Below are positions 33,301 to 41,116 of a stretch of DNA of 64,000 nt, one piece after another. The stretch lies in the NCBI RefSeq assembly GCF_017916505.1, contig NZ_JAFMSZ010000001.1:682001-746000 (forward strand), given 5' to 3'. Below the pieces are notes generated by a model that saw only the letters and a program-made list of their open reading frames with translations, did no database searches and had not been told where the DNA came from. Every line of letters begins with the position of its first letter. Positions within the stretch are counted from its first letter, which is position 1. This DNA comes from Naasia sp. SYSU D00057. GTDB lineage: Bacteria; Actinomycetota; Actinomycetes; Actinomycetales; Microbacteriaceae. Both the position numbers and the translations under genes were made by a program.

Positions 33301-33523
33301 CGGAGGCCGCCGGTCCCCCAGCGGGCGCCTCCCCCGCTCGGCGGCGCCGATCCTGCTCGGCGAGCTCGGCGGGGATGATCGGGATCGGGCCCGAGGGGGC
33401 GAAGCGCTCGAGCTGGGCCTGGAGGGCCGCGGCGAGCTCGTCGTCGTCGTGGATGGCGTCCGGGACGTCGCCGGAGGACCGCGCGGCGCGCGCGGCGGCA
33501 GGGTCCTCCCGGGCCTCGGACAT
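30344..33523 (-). CDS. NCS1/cytosine permease-like protein with 580-residue disordered N-terminus
   Basis: This is a 1059-residue protein. Residues 1 to about 580 are low-complexity, rich in Pro, Ala and Glu with short recurrent GPIPIIP, TGPIPTLG, TGSMPIITALD and TGSVPISDL motifs, so probably cytoplasmic and unstructured. From about 580 to 1030 there are some 12 transmembrane helices with NCS1-permease-like features: RPVAQFWLWLAPNASALTLA, GALLALGVSFRQAVVAAIVG and VVSRAAFGLRGNLLPTIVL. The substrate could be a nucleobase or related compound, but key binding residues cannot be judged. TAATAT six bases before the ATG supports a leaderless start. A shorter permease starting internally cannot be excluded. 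Confidence 0.85.
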   Translation of the reverse strand: MSEAREDPAAARAARSSGDVPDAIHDDDELAAALQAQLERFAPSGPIPIIPAELAEQDRRRRAGEAPAGGPAASAPAAPTSSPAEPAAAPLAAVPPAAVPPVAVPPAPEAARSEPVGALPEGRPSWPPFAQADRPAGSHAAPPVEDEGRNQRRPSGRRAERSSPIPTRLPTGPIPTLGRTTPPPSVPDLRFSSPVPHFQPPAPLRSPEPEPVRPPSPPAAEAAAPPAPAGSPERRVADEPTRAEPATPPAEGRTPESTAADAALATDLVPAAGPRPDPLTLLEQLQPRLAQVRLDPETYREWERSLREVSESAPPPPVTGVLSTLPAAFPPRAGSTPPTPTPAPQRPAFDPLGVAPAPVPAPPASDPAGLTASALGLPPLGAPPTEPVPVGVLRGVPIAEPHEDDEVISAELVEDDDEDEGWGSPGAPDDSPAAAPEAPSTGVVPVQASPMPATGSAALAFRSRRSAPPPADPAESGEVEALDLDGITANTGPLPTGSMPIITALDRDLDDDVDDLAAPEELLPVTGSVPISDLADTGSVAPVPSASVRTGVITVPTTAHTLPSPFAVEAADLRPTEEEQRLRRPVAQFWLWLAPNASALTLALGGALLALGVSFRQAVVAAIVGVVLACLTLAVDVLAVKRTAQPVAVVSRAAFGLRGNLLPTIVLLLARLFWSVALAWLAAGTVRAVVAAAGWEAVSPAAAGVAAAVVLPVVAGLIAVFGHGLLARVHLVLGILSVALLLVLVVLTAPMLDLTAVLAIPDGSPLRLVAAAVAVFSLLALAWASAGGELARYQQPGSSGSATSAWASLGAAAPALLLIVWGLLLSGSSPADPLSLDVDPVAALLDRLPAWAPVPLLFAVLLGLVAALATVLYSTGLTLGAAGVRGARSVRTVPAAAIAIAGGVALLLAAPPTVAVLADLVPVVAVPVAAWTGLVAAEFVLRTRPFDPDSLLRSGRRYPDVRWPMVAALAGLTVVGIGLVGRSDYAPFAGYLWTLFGADNAGDLAQSDLGVLLALLLGFVVPFLTGRAEVRRQERWTPDAPSDPAPDPEPVPADQVAAS

Positions 33524-33529
33524 GGCTGA

Positions 33530-33535
33530 ATATTA
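33530..33535 (-). promoter_or_regulatory. -10 hexamer, leaderless permease-like gene
   Basis: TAATAT on the minus strand is six bases before the ATG at 33523. It is the closest to consensus in the window. Confidence 0.65.
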
Positions 33536-33542
33536 CTGACGG

Positions 33543-34415
33543 TCAGGTGGAACGTCGGGGAGCGCGCCGCAACGCGAGCACCGCGACTCCGGCGAGGATC
33601 GCGGCGAGGCCCGCCCAGCCGAGGAGGGGAAGCCGCTCCTGGACCACTCCGACGGCGAGCACGGTCGCCACGACGGGCTCCAGCAGGGTCAGCGTCGTGG
33701 CCGTCCGCGCGTCGATCGTCCGCAGTCCGCGGCCGAACAGCAGGTAGGCGGCGAACATCGGCCCGAGCGCGAGGTAGGCGACGACGCCCACCGATTCGGG
33801 CGAGGCGAGCAGCGGCGCTCCCACGACGAGGAGGACGACGAGGAGAGGCACCGAGCCCAGTCCGAAGACGGCCCCCATCACGGCGTTCGACCCGTGTCCG
33901 CGCCGAAGCACATGCCCGGACGCGCACGTGTAGAGGGCGTAGCTGAACCCGGCGACCAGGCCGAGCGCGACTCCCGCCGGCGCGAGCTCCGGGTCCGTGC
34001 GCGCCTCGTCGCCCGCGAAGCCGAGCACGGCGACGCCGGCGACGGCGAGGACGGTGGCGACGAGCCAGCGGCGGCTGAGCGGCCGCCGATCGACGGCGTA
34101 CTTGAGCACCGCCGCGAACACGGGCGCGGAGCCGAGACTGACGACGTTGCCGACCGCGACCCCGGCGAACTCCATCGAGGAGTAGAAGGCGAGCGGATAC
34201 GCGACCACGCCGGCTCCGCCGAGCAGCAGCCACCGGCGCGCGCCCCGATCGCGGAGCACGGCGGTCGCGCGCCGTGCCGAGACCGCGAAGAGGAGAGCAC
34301 CGCCGATCCCCATGGTCGCCGCCCCGGTCGCGACGGGCGGGACGGACGGCGGCAGGAAGCTCGCCGCCGTTCCCGTCGTGCCCCAGAGCAGGCTGGCGAG
34401 GACGATGGCGAGCAC
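33543..34415 (-). CDS. EamA/DMT-superfamily transporter
   Basis: This 290-residue membrane protein has ten predicted helices in two EamA repeats: LASLLWGTTGTAASFLP to FAAVLKYAVDRRPLSRRW, and ALGLVAGFSYALYTCASGHV to TLLEPVVATVLAVGVVQERL. It is likely an exporter of amino acids or small metabolites; the substrate is unknown. The GTG at 34415 has AGGA 8 bases upstream, overlapping the stop region of the DUF72 gene, from which it is separated by only 4 bases, so the two are co-transcribed. It ends 20 bases from the permease gene start, also on the minus strand. Confidence 0.88.
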   Translation of the reverse strand: MLAIVLASLLWGTTGTAASFLPPSVPPVATGAATMGIGGALLFAVSARRATAVLRDRGARRWLLLGGAGVVAYPLAFYSSMEFAGVAVGNVVSLGSAPVFAAVLKYAVDRRPLSRRWLVATVLAVAGVAVLGFAGDEARTDPELAPAGVALGLVAGFSYALYTCASGHVLRRGHGSNAVMGAVFGLGSVPLLVVLLVVGAPLLASPESVGVVAYLALGPMFAAYLLFGRGLRTIDARTATTLTLLEPVVATVLAVGVVQERLPLLGWAGLAAILAGVAVLALRRAPRRST

Positions 34416-34419
34416 TCGC

Positions 34420-35286
34420 TCATCCTGCCGGAGCCGCGCTCCCCTCCCGGACCAGCCGCTGCAGCTCGAGCGCGTCCCATGGGGCGAAGCCCTTCGCGTC
34501 GTTGTCGAAGTAGACGTACACGTCGCGGGGGCGGCCGTCCGCGGAGCCGCTGCCGTCGAGCCAGCCGAGCACCTCGCTCGCCCAGGCCCGGAGCTCCTCG
34601 GGCGAGTACCCGCTGACGTACAACTCCTCGCCGCCGTGCAGCCGCACATAGACGAAGTCCGCGGTCTCGACTCGGCCGATCATCGGCCATTCCGTCGCGC
34701 CGTCGGACACGACGAGTGCGACGCCGTGCCGCGCCAGGACCTCGGCGCACTCGGGGCCGTCGAAGCTCGCGTGCCGCACCTCGAGCGCATGCCGGATGCG
34801 GCGGGACTCACGGACGCCCAGCTCCGGCTCGCCCTTCAGCTTCTCGTCGTGGCGCCGGCCGACCTCCGCCGCCTCAGCGGTGGTCCGCGGCAGTCGCCCG
34901 AGGAACGCGTCGAGCACCTCGGCGTCGAACCGCTCCCGGCCGGGCAGCTGCCAGAGCACCGGGCCGAGCCGCTGCTCGAGCGCGAGCAGCCCCGACGCGA
35001 AGAAGTTGCCGAGGGCGGCATCAGCGTTCCGGAGCCGCAGCATGTGGGTGATGTACCGGCCGCCCTTGACCGCGAACACGAAGTCCTCGGGCGTCTGCTC
35101 CGCCCAGGCGCGATAGCTGCTCGGCCGCTGCAGCGAGTAGAAGGAGCCGTTGATCTCCACGGACCCGAAGCGCTCGGCCGCGTACTCCAGCTCCCGGCGC
35201 TGCGGCAGGCCCTTCGGGTAGAAGTCGCCCCGCCAGCCGCCGTAGCGCCAGCCGGAGATCCCGATGTAGGCCCGCGCCGCGCTCAC
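34420..35286 (-). CDS. DUF72 family protein
   Basis: This 288-residue TIM-barrel-like protein of the DUF72 family (YecE in E. coli) starts ARAYIGISGWRYGGWRGDFY, then EINGSFYSLQRPSSYRAW, TPEDFVFAVKGGRYITH, LGPVLWQLPGRERFD, DFVYVRLHGGEELY and DVYVYFDNDAKGFAPWDAL, all hallmarks of the family. No enzymatic activity is established. TAGCCT lies seven bases before the GTG at 35286, giving a leaderless start; longer in-frame extensions run antisense through the phosphoribosyltransferase gene. The transporter gene follows 4 bases downstream. Confidence 0.93.
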   Translation of the reverse strand: MSAARAYIGISGWRYGGWRGDFYPKGLPQRRELEYAAERFGSVEINGSFYSLQRPSSYRAWAEQTPEDFVFAVKGGRYITHMLRLRNADAALGNFFASGLLALEQRLGPVLWQLPGRERFDAEVLDAFLGRLPRTTAEAAEVGRRHDEKLKGEPELGVRESRRIRHALEVRHASFDGPECAEVLARHGVALVVSDGATEWPMIGRVETADFVYVRLHGGEELYVSGYSPEELRAWASEVLGWLDGSGSADGRPRDVYVYFDNDAKGFAPWDALELQRLVREGSAAPAG

Positions 35287-35293
35287 CCTGCCG

Positions 35294-35299
35294 AGGCTA
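35294..35299 (-). promoter_or_regulatory. -10 hexamer, leaderless DUF72 gene
   Basis: TAGCCT on the minus strand is seven bases before the GTG at 35286. Confidence 0.55.
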
Positions 35300-35351
35300 C
35301 CGGCGGAGCGGGGTCGCCCCGTCCCCCTACCGGCCCGGGGTGCCGCCGCCG

Positions 35352-35357
35352 TACCGT
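35352..35357 (+). promoter_or_regulatory. -10 hexamer, leaderless phosphoribosyltransferase gene
   Basis: TACCGT is followed by six bases and the GTG at 35364. Confidence 0.5.
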
Positions 35358-35363
35358 GGGAGG

Positions 35364-35993
35364 GTGTTCCGGAACCGGCAGCACGCGGGCGAGCAGCTGG
35401 GCGAGCGGATCCGCACGCTCGGGATCCGCGACGCCGTCGTGCTCGGGCTGCCCCGCGGCGGGGTTCCGGTCGCGGCGGAGGTGGCACGGGCGCTCGCGGC
35501 CCCCCTCGACGTGATCCTGGTGCGGAAGCTCGGCTCCCCCTCCAACCCCGAGTACGCCATGGGCGCGATCGGCGAGGAGGGCGTGCGGGTCGTCCATCCT
35601 CAGATCCTCGAGGCCCTGCACGTGAGCGCCGAGCAGCTCGCGGCGATCGAGCGGGCCGAGCGGGTGGAGCTCGAGCGCCGCGCTGCCCGCTACCGGGGCG
35701 GGATGCGGCCGCTCGATCTGCGCGGACGCGCGGCCGTGATCGTCGACGACGGCATCGCCACCGGCTCGACCGCCGAGGCCGCGTGCGAGGTGGCCGCGAG
35801 CCGCGGGGCGGAGGAGATCGTGCTCGCCACCCCCGTCGCTCCCGCCGACTGGATGGAGACCCTCGGCGAGCACGCGGACGACTTCGTCGCCCTCGAGACG
35901 CCGGAGGCCTTCTTCGCCGTCGGGCAGGCCTACGCGGTCTTCGACCAGACGAGCGACGACGAGGTGCTGGCCGCCCTCGCCACCCGCCGCTGA
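35364..35993 (+). CDS. Phosphoribosyltransferase family protein
   Basis: This 209-residue protein has a type I phosphoribosyltransferase fold. It starts FRNRQHAGEQLGERI and has LGLPRGGVPVAAEVARAL, VILVRKLGSPSNPEYAMGA and the PRPP-binding loop AAVIVDDGIATGSTAEAA. The C-terminal ADDFVALETPEAFFAVGQAY is typical of a stand-alone family often found near stress genes or fused to hydrolases in Actinobacteria. The actual acceptor is unknown; it is not a recognised purine or pyrimidine salvage enzyme. The GTG start follows the leaderless hexamer. It is divergent from DUF72. Confidence 0.88.
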   Translation: MFRNRQHAGEQLGERIRTLGIRDAVVLGLPRGGVPVAAEVARALAAPLDVILVRKLGSPSNPEYAMGAIGEEGVRVVHPQILEALHVSAEQLAAIERAERVELERRAARYRGGMRPLDLRGRAAVIVDDGIATGSTAEAACEVAASRGAEEIVLATPVAPADWMETLGEHADDFVALETPEAFFAVGQAYAVFDQTSDDEVLAALATRR

Positions 35994-36117
35994 GCGGCGC
36001 TCGCGCGCATCCGGATCCCGCCGGCGCGCTTCCCGAGCAGGACACGCCGTTGCGGGGGCACTGCTGCTCCTCCTTCCTGGGATCGATTCCATAAAGTGGG
36101 GATCGGAGGTTCCCGCC

Positions 36118-37677
36118 ATGCCGAACGTCGCCGATCTCGGTCTCGTGCCCCAGCCCGCCCGCGTGTCCCTCGGCGAGGGGAGGATCCGCCTCTCGGACGC
36201 CTCAGAGGTGCTGCGGAGGATCGACACGGCGCTCCCCGCGGAGGGCTACGTGCTCGACGTGGGCGTGGGGGGCGTTCGCCTCCGTGCCGGCGGCACGGCG
36301 GGCCTGTTCTACGGCGAGCAGACGCTGCTGCAGCTCCTTCCGCCGGAGCGCCTCTCCTCCCCCACCCTCGCCCGCGCCCTCGCCCGCGGCCCCGTCGACC
36401 TGCCGGTCGTGCGCATCGAGGACGAGCCCGCCTACCCCTGGCGCGGCTTCATGCTCGACGTCGCGCGCCACTTCTTCCCGGTCGGCTTCATCCTGCGCAT
36501 GATCGACCAGCTCGCGGCCCACAAGCTCAACGTGCTGCACCTCCACCTCACCGACGACCAGGGGTGGCGCATCCCCATCCCCGGCTACCCGCGCCTGACG
36601 GAGGTGGGCGGGTGGCGCGCGGGCACGGTCATCGGCTTCGACTCCCCGCACGGCGACTCGGGGCACGACGACCACGTGCACGACGAGCGGCCGCACGGCG
36701 GGGCGTACACGCGGGCGGACCTCGAGCGCATCGTCGCGTACGCGGCCGAGCGGCACATCCGCGTGCTGCCCGAGGTCGACTTCCCCGGCCACGTCGGCGC
36801 CGCGATCGCGGCGTACCCCGAGCTCGGCAACGGCGCCATGCCCGACGTGCGGACGCGGTGGGGCATCTCGCAGCACATCCTCAACCTGGAGGACTCGACC
36901 CTCCGGTTCGTGCAGGCCGTGCTCGACGAGGTCATGGACATCTTCCCCGGCGCATACGTGCACGGGGGCGGCGACGAGGTGCCGAAGCGGGAGTGGCGCG
37001 AGTCCGCGGCCGTGCAGCGGCGCCGCATCGAGCTCGGCATCGCCGACGAGGAGGAGCTGCAGGGCTGGTTCACGGCGCAGATCGACCGGATGATCCGGAC
37101 CCGCGGGCGGCGCCTCGTCGCGTGGGACGAGGTGGTCACCGGCGGCGCCCCGAAGGACACGCTCGTGATGGCGTGGCGGACCAGCGGCTACGGAGTGAAC
37201 GCCGCACTGCAGGGCTACGACGTCGTCATGTCCCCGTCCGAATACGTCTACCTCGACCACCGGCAGTCGACGAACCCCGATGAGCCGGTCACGTTCCCCG
37301 ATTCCCCGCTGCCGCTCGCGCGGGTCTTCGAGTTCGAGCCGGTGCCCGAGGAACTGCGCGCGGCGTACGGCACTCCGGGCTGCGGGCGCGTGCTCGGCGG
37401 GCAGGTGCACCTCTGGTCGGAGTACGTGCCGAACGAGCGGCACGCGGAGTACATGACCTTTCCGCGCCTGTGCGCATTCGCGGAGGCGGTGTGGCGGGCG
37501 CCGCTCGCGCCCGGCGGCTACCGCGACTTCCCGGACTTCCACCGGCGTGTGTCCTCGCACATGGCACGGCTGCGGGCGGCCGGGATGTCCTACCGCGAGT
37601 TCGACACCTCGTCCGCGTTCCTCGAGCTCGAGCAGGTGCCGCCGGAGCGCCGGCCGCTGCTCACCGGGGGCCGCTAG
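36118..37677 (+). CDS. Beta-N-acetylhexosaminidase (GH20)
   Basis: This 519-residue glycoside hydrolase releases terminal GlcNAc or GalNAc. Residues 1-105 form the GH20b-like domain. The barrel starts YPWRGFMLDVARHFFP, with NVLHLHLTDDQGWRI, and the catalytic pair Asp286-Glu287 lies in HGGGDEVPKREW; Asp orients the substrate N-acetyl group and Glu is the acid/base. MAWRTSGYGVNAALQGYDVV and GGQVHLWSEYVPNERHAEYM complete the site. There is no signal peptide, so it is cytosolic and probably acts on imported chito-oligosaccharides or recycled wall sugars. CGGAGG precedes the ATG. It is monocistronic, or read into the DUF2231 gene 117 bases later. Confidence 0.95.
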   Translation: MPNVADLGLVPQPARVSLGEGRIRLSDASEVLRRIDTALPAEGYVLDVGVGGVRLRAGGTAGLFYGEQTLLQLLPPERLSSPTLARALARGPVDLPVVRIEDEPAYPWRGFMLDVARHFFPVGFILRMIDQLAAHKLNVLHLHLTDDQGWRIPIPGYPRLTEVGGWRAGTVIGFDSPHGDSGHDDHVHDERPHGGAYTRADLERIVAYAAERHIRVLPEVDFPGHVGAAIAAYPELGNGAMPDVRTRWGISQHILNLEDSTLRFVQAVLDEVMDIFPGAYVHGGGDEVPKREWRESAAVQRRRIELGIADEEELQGWFTAQIDRMIRTRGRRLVAWDEVVTGGAPKDTLVMAWRTSGYGVNAALQGYDVVMSPSEYVYLDHRQSTNPDEPVTFPDSPLPLARVFEFEPVPEELRAAYGTPGCGRVLGGQVHLWSEYVPNERHAEYMTFPRLCAFAEAVWRAPLAPGGYRDFPDFHRRVSSHMARLRAAGMSYREFDTSSAFLELEQVPPERRPLLTGGR

Positions 37678-37794
37678 GCCGGGGCTCTCCGCCGGCGCAG
37701 CCGCTTCGGGCATGCCCGCTTCCGCGTCCCGGGGCAACCCCTTCGCCCCGCCTCGAAGCCGGGCATACCGTTGCGGTGGACACGAGGAGGACAC

Positions 37795-38301
37795 ATGGAA
37801 GCGGAGAGCGCACTCCGACGGGCGAAGCGACCGCGCACCGCCCTGGCCGGCCCCTACGGGCACCCGTTCCACGCGATGGTGATCACCATTCCGATCGGCG
37901 CATGGGTCGCGGCGTTCGTCTTCGACCTCGTCGCCATCTTCGGAGACCAGCAGGAGACCTTCGCCCGAGGCGCGGGCTGGCTGATCGGCATCGGACTCGT
38001 CGGCGCCGCCGCGGCCGCTGTCCTGGGCTTCCTCGACTACGGCACGCTGACCACCGGCACGAAGGTGAAGCGGACCGCGCGCACGCACATGTTCCTCAAC
38101 ATCGCGGTGATGGCGCTCATGCTCATCAGCTGGCTGGTGCGGCTCGGCAACGGGTTCGACGAGGTGAGCGTCGCCGGATTCGTGCTCAGCCTGATCGCGC
38201 TGCTGCTGCTCGCAGCCTCCGGCTACCTCGGGGGCGAGCTGTCCTACCGGCACGGCGTCCGCGTGGCGGACGAGGAGACCCAGATCAAGGCGTACCGCTA
38301 G
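37795..38301 (+). CDS. DUF2231 family membrane protein
   Basis: This 168-residue protein has four transmembrane helices. It contains the family opening PYGHPFHAMVITIPIGAWVA, then DYGTLTTGTKVKRTARTHMF and a final SGYLGGELSYRHGVRV, all typical of DUF2231, whose conserved His residues could bind a metal or heme. The biochemical role is not known. GAGGAGG lies 5 bases before the ATG at 37795. The SDR gene starts one base after the stop, so the two are co-translated. Confidence 0.9.
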   Translation: MEAESALRRAKRPRTALAGPYGHPFHAMVITIPIGAWVAAFVFDLVAIFGDQQETFARGAGWLIGIGLVGAAAAAVLGFLDYGTLTTGTKVKRTARTHMFLNIAVMALMLISWLVRLGNGFDEVSVAGFVLSLIALLLLAASGYLGGELSYRHGVRVADEETQIKAYR

Positions 38302-38302
38302 C

Positions 38303-39253
38303 GTGCGCGACCGGGATCGGGTCGTCGTCCTCGTCGGAGCGTCGAGCGGCATCGGGCGGGCGACCGCCCTCCGCCTCGCCCGCCGCCGCACTCCCCTCGT
38401 GCTCGCCGCGCGCAGCGCGGACACCCTCGAGGAGCTGGCGGCCGAGTGCCGCGGCCTCGGCTCGGACGCGATCGCGGTGCCGACGGACGTCAGCGACGAG
38501 GAGCAGGTGCGCCGGCTCGCCGAGCGCGCCGTCGAGCGGTTCGGCCGCATCGACGCCTGGGTGGGCGTCGCCTCCGTGTTCGCGTACGGGAGCTTCGAGG
38601 ACACCCCGCCCGAGGTCTTCCGGCAGCAGATCGAGACGAACCTCTTCGGCCAGGTCTACAGCGCCCGCGCGGTGCTGCCGATCTTCCGCAGGCAGGGCGG
38701 CGGGGCCATCGTCTTCATCGCCTCCATCTACTCCCGCGTGACGAGCCCGTACGCCTCGGGCTACATCACGAGCAAGCACGCGCTCATGGGCTTCGCGGAG
38801 GTCCTGCGCCAGGAGGTGCAGCAGGACGGCATCACGGTGAGCACGGTGCTGCCCGCCACGATCGACACGCCGGTCTACCAGCACGCCGCCAACTACACCG
38901 GTCAGCGCGCCCATCCGCTGCCGCCGATGGTCGCCCCCGAGCGGGTGGCCGCCACGATACACCGAGTGCTGCACCGGCCCCGGCGCGCGGTCGCGGTCGG
39001 CTGGACGCAGAGCCTGCTCGTGCCGCTGCACGGCCTCGCGCCCAACCTGTACTCGCGGATGGTCCGGCCCACCATGGACCTGCTCGCCCTGCGCGGGGGC
39101 GACGTCCCACCGTCGCCGGGGAACGTGTTCGCGCCTCAGCCGGAGCTCAACGCGGTGAGCGGCGACTGGCGCTGGCCGGCCGCCGCCCGTCTGCTCCCCT
39201 TCGCGGCGGCCGCGGCGATCCTGCTCCTCCCGCGCCGGCGGCGCGTCAGGTGA
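38303..39253 (+). CDS. Short-chain dehydrogenase/reductase with C-terminal membrane helix
   Basis: This 316-residue SDR has the cofactor motif VLVGASSGIGRATALRLA. AARSADTLEEL suggests an NADP-preferring Arg pair. The catalytic Ser is in FIASIYSRV and the Tyr-x3-Lys in YITSKHALMGFAEVLR. Beyond the usual 250 residues it carries an extension ending in a hydrophobic segment LLPFAAAAAILLLPRRRRVR, so it may be membrane-attached. The GTG start at 38303 is one base after the DUF2231 stop. Similar SDRs with such tails occur in actinobacteria and proteobacteria beside stress genes. The substrate is unknown. It ends overlapping the convergent ABC permease gene by 8 bases. Confidence 0.9.
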   Translation: MRDRDRVVVLVGASSGIGRATALRLARRRTPLVLAARSADTLEELAAECRGLGSDAIAVPTDVSDEEQVRRLAERAVERFGRIDAWVGVASVFAYGSFEDTPPEVFRQQIETNLFGQVYSARAVLPIFRRQGGGAIVFIASIYSRVTSPYASGYITSKHALMGFAEVLRQEVQQDGITVSTVLPATIDTPVYQHAANYTGQRAHPLPPMVAPERVAATIHRVLHRPRRAVAVGWTQSLLVPLHGLAPNLYSRMVRPTMDLLALRGGDVPPSPGNVFAPQPELNAVSGDWRWPAAARLLPFAAAAAILLLPRRRRVR

Positions 39254-40076
39254 CGTCGCTGCGCCACGTGGTGAGCGCGCCGATCACCGTGAACAGCACC
39301 GCGTAGCCGAGGAGCACGATTCCGCCCTGCCACCACTCGAGCTGGCTGGCCGTGCCCGCGGAGATGGCGGTGTAGATGCTCGCCCCGACGAGGGCGTCGC
39401 TCGCGGCGCCCGGCAGGAACCTGCCCACCTCCCCCGCCCAGTCGACGAAGCCGGCGGCGGTGCGGAGGATCGGCTCCACGAACTGCGTGAACGCGAGGAT
39501 GATCACGATCGAGCCGACCTGGCTCGGCACCAGCACGCCGAGACCGACGCCGACGACGCCCCAGAGCGCCATGGCGAGCACCGCGCGCCCGATCAGCGCC
39601 CACGTGTCCGACTCGCCGAGCTGCGGATCCAGGCCGAACGCGGAGAGGCCCGCGGCGCCGAGGCCCACCGTGGCGACGAGGGCCGCGGCCCCGAAGAGGG
39701 CGCCGAGCACCAGGAGGACGAGCCATTTCGCGGCGAGAACTCCCCCGCGCCTCGGGGTGGCGAGGAACGTCGGCGTGAGCGTCTTGTGCCGGAACTCGCT
39801 CGTGACCGAGAGCGACCCGAGCAGCGCCGGCAGCGGATAGCCGACGGAGGTGGCGAGGGCGAACACGACAGGGGCGACGAGGGCGAGCGGCAGTCCCGCC
39901 ACCGTTCCGGGAGGTCCCTCGTTCCCGCCCGAAGTGCCCAGGGCTCCCAGGCCGAAGGCGATGCCCGCGGCGAGCAGGCCGACGTAGGCGACGAGGACGA
40001 TCAGGAGCACCCACCACATGCGGGTGCTGAGAATCTTGGCGAGCTCGGCTCGAGTCGCCGCGGCGAACGCGGTCAC
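39246..40076 (-). CDS. ABC-2 type transporter permease
   Basis: This 276-residue membrane protein has about six helices: MWWVLLIVLVAYVGLLAAG, VVFALATSVGYPLPALLG, WLVLLVLGALFGAAALVATV, LAMALWGVVGVGLGVLVPS, IVIILAFTQFVEPILR and GGIVLLGYAVLFTVIGAL. SEFRHKTLTPTFLATPRR is the conserved cytoplasmic elbow of ABC-2 permeases. The GTG overlaps the stop of the ATPase gene (GTGA), so the subunits are coupled and probably form one exporter. The substrate is unknown. Confidence 0.92.
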   Translation of the reverse strand: MTAFAAATRAELAKILSTRMWWVLLIVLVAYVGLLAAGIAFGLGALGTSGGNEGPPGTVAGLPLALVAPVVFALATSVGYPLPALLGSLSVTSEFRHKTLTPTFLATPRRGGVLAAKWLVLLVLGALFGAAALVATVGLGAAGLSAFGLDPQLGESDTWALIGRAVLAMALWGVVGVGLGVLVPSQVGSIVIILAFTQFVEPILRTAAGFVDWAGEVGRFLPGAASDALVGASIYTAISAGTASQLEWWQGGIVLLGYAVLFTVIGALTTWRSDVT

Positions 40077-40981
40077 AGTGCTCCCTCCTCGCCGACGAGC
40101 GTGAGGAACGCGTCCTCGAGTCCCGACACCTGCCGCTGCGGCGCGAGCAGGCTCAGCTCCACGCCGGCGGCGAAGGCGGCGTGGCCGATGCGGCCGGGCT
40201 CGGCGCCGGACACGAGGATCCCGTCCGGCCCCTCCTCGGCGGGCAGACCCTCCGCGCGGAGCACCCCGAGCAGTGCCGGGCGGTTCGGCGCGTCCGTGAG
40301 CACGCGCGGCGCGGCGGTCGCCTCGAGGCTCGCGAGGCTGCCGCTGTGCACCAGCCGGCCCTTCGCGACGATGAGCACCTCGTCGACCGTTTGCTCCACC
40401 TCGGTGAGCAGGTGCGACGAGACGAGGACGGTGCGGCCCTCGTCGGCGAGGGAGCGCAGGAACGAGCGGATCCACTTGATGCCCTCGGGGTCGAGCCCGT
40501 TGATCGGCTCGTCGAGGACCAGGACCCCCGGGTCGCCGAGGAGCGCGGCGGCGAGGCCGAGGCGCTGACGCATGCCGAGCGAGTAGCCGGCGACGCGCCG
40601 CCGCGAGTACTGCGTCAGGCCGACCGCCTCGAGCACGACGTCGACCCGAGCCGGGTCGATCCGGGAGCCGAGCGCCAGCACGCGGAGGTGCTCTCGGGCG
40701 CTGCGTCCGGGGTGGAAGCTCGCCGCCTCGAGCGCGGCACCCACGGTCGCGAAGGGGCGGTCGAGGTCCCGGTAGACGGACCCGCCGATCGTCGCGCGGC
40801 CCCTGGTCGGCGTGACGAGGCCGAGCAGCATCCGGAGGGTCGTCGTCTTCCCGGCGCCGTTGGGGCCGAGGAACCCGGTGACGCGGCCGGGCAGGACGGT
40901 GGCGGTGAGGTCGGACACCGCGTCGACGGTCCCGAAGCGCTTGGTCACGCCCTCGAACTCGATCGGCACGCCGGTCGGCAT
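40073..40981 (-). CDS. ABC transporter ATP-binding protein
   Basis: This 302-residue ATPase has Walker A GPNGAGKTTTLRMLLG, the signature YSLGMRQRLGLAAALLG, Walker B VLVLDEPINGLDPEG and the H-loop VLVSSHLLTEVE. The C-terminal 80 residues match the accessory part of CcmA/DrrA-type exporter ATPases. It pairs with the overlapping ABC-2 permease and may be controlled by the WYL regulator encoded 136 bases upstream on the same strand. Export of a drug, lipid or peptide is likely, but unproven. Confidence 0.95.
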   Translation of the reverse strand: MPTGVPIEFEGVTKRFGTVDAVSDLTATVLPGRVTGFLGPNGAGKTTTLRMLLGLVTPTRGRATIGGSVYRDLDRPFATVGAALEAASFHPGRSAREHLRVLALGSRIDPARVDVVLEAVGLTQYSRRRVAGYSLGMRQRLGLAAALLGDPGVLVLDEPINGLDPEGIKWIRSFLRSLADEGRTVLVSSHLLTEVEQTVDEVLIVAKGRLVHSGSLASLEATAAPRVLTDAPNRPALLGVLRAEGLPAEEGPDGILVSGAEPGRIGHAAFAAGVELSLLAPQRQVSGLEDAFLTLVGEEGAL

Positions 40982-41116
40982 GGAGACTCCTTCCGCGCCC
41001 GATGCACCGGCGCTGCCTCCACTCTGGCGGAGGCGGTCGGCACTGTGCGGAGGCCGCGCGGGTCGTGCGGACAGATCGCACCCGTAGACCGTCGCGACTT
41101 GTCCGCACTCCCCGCG

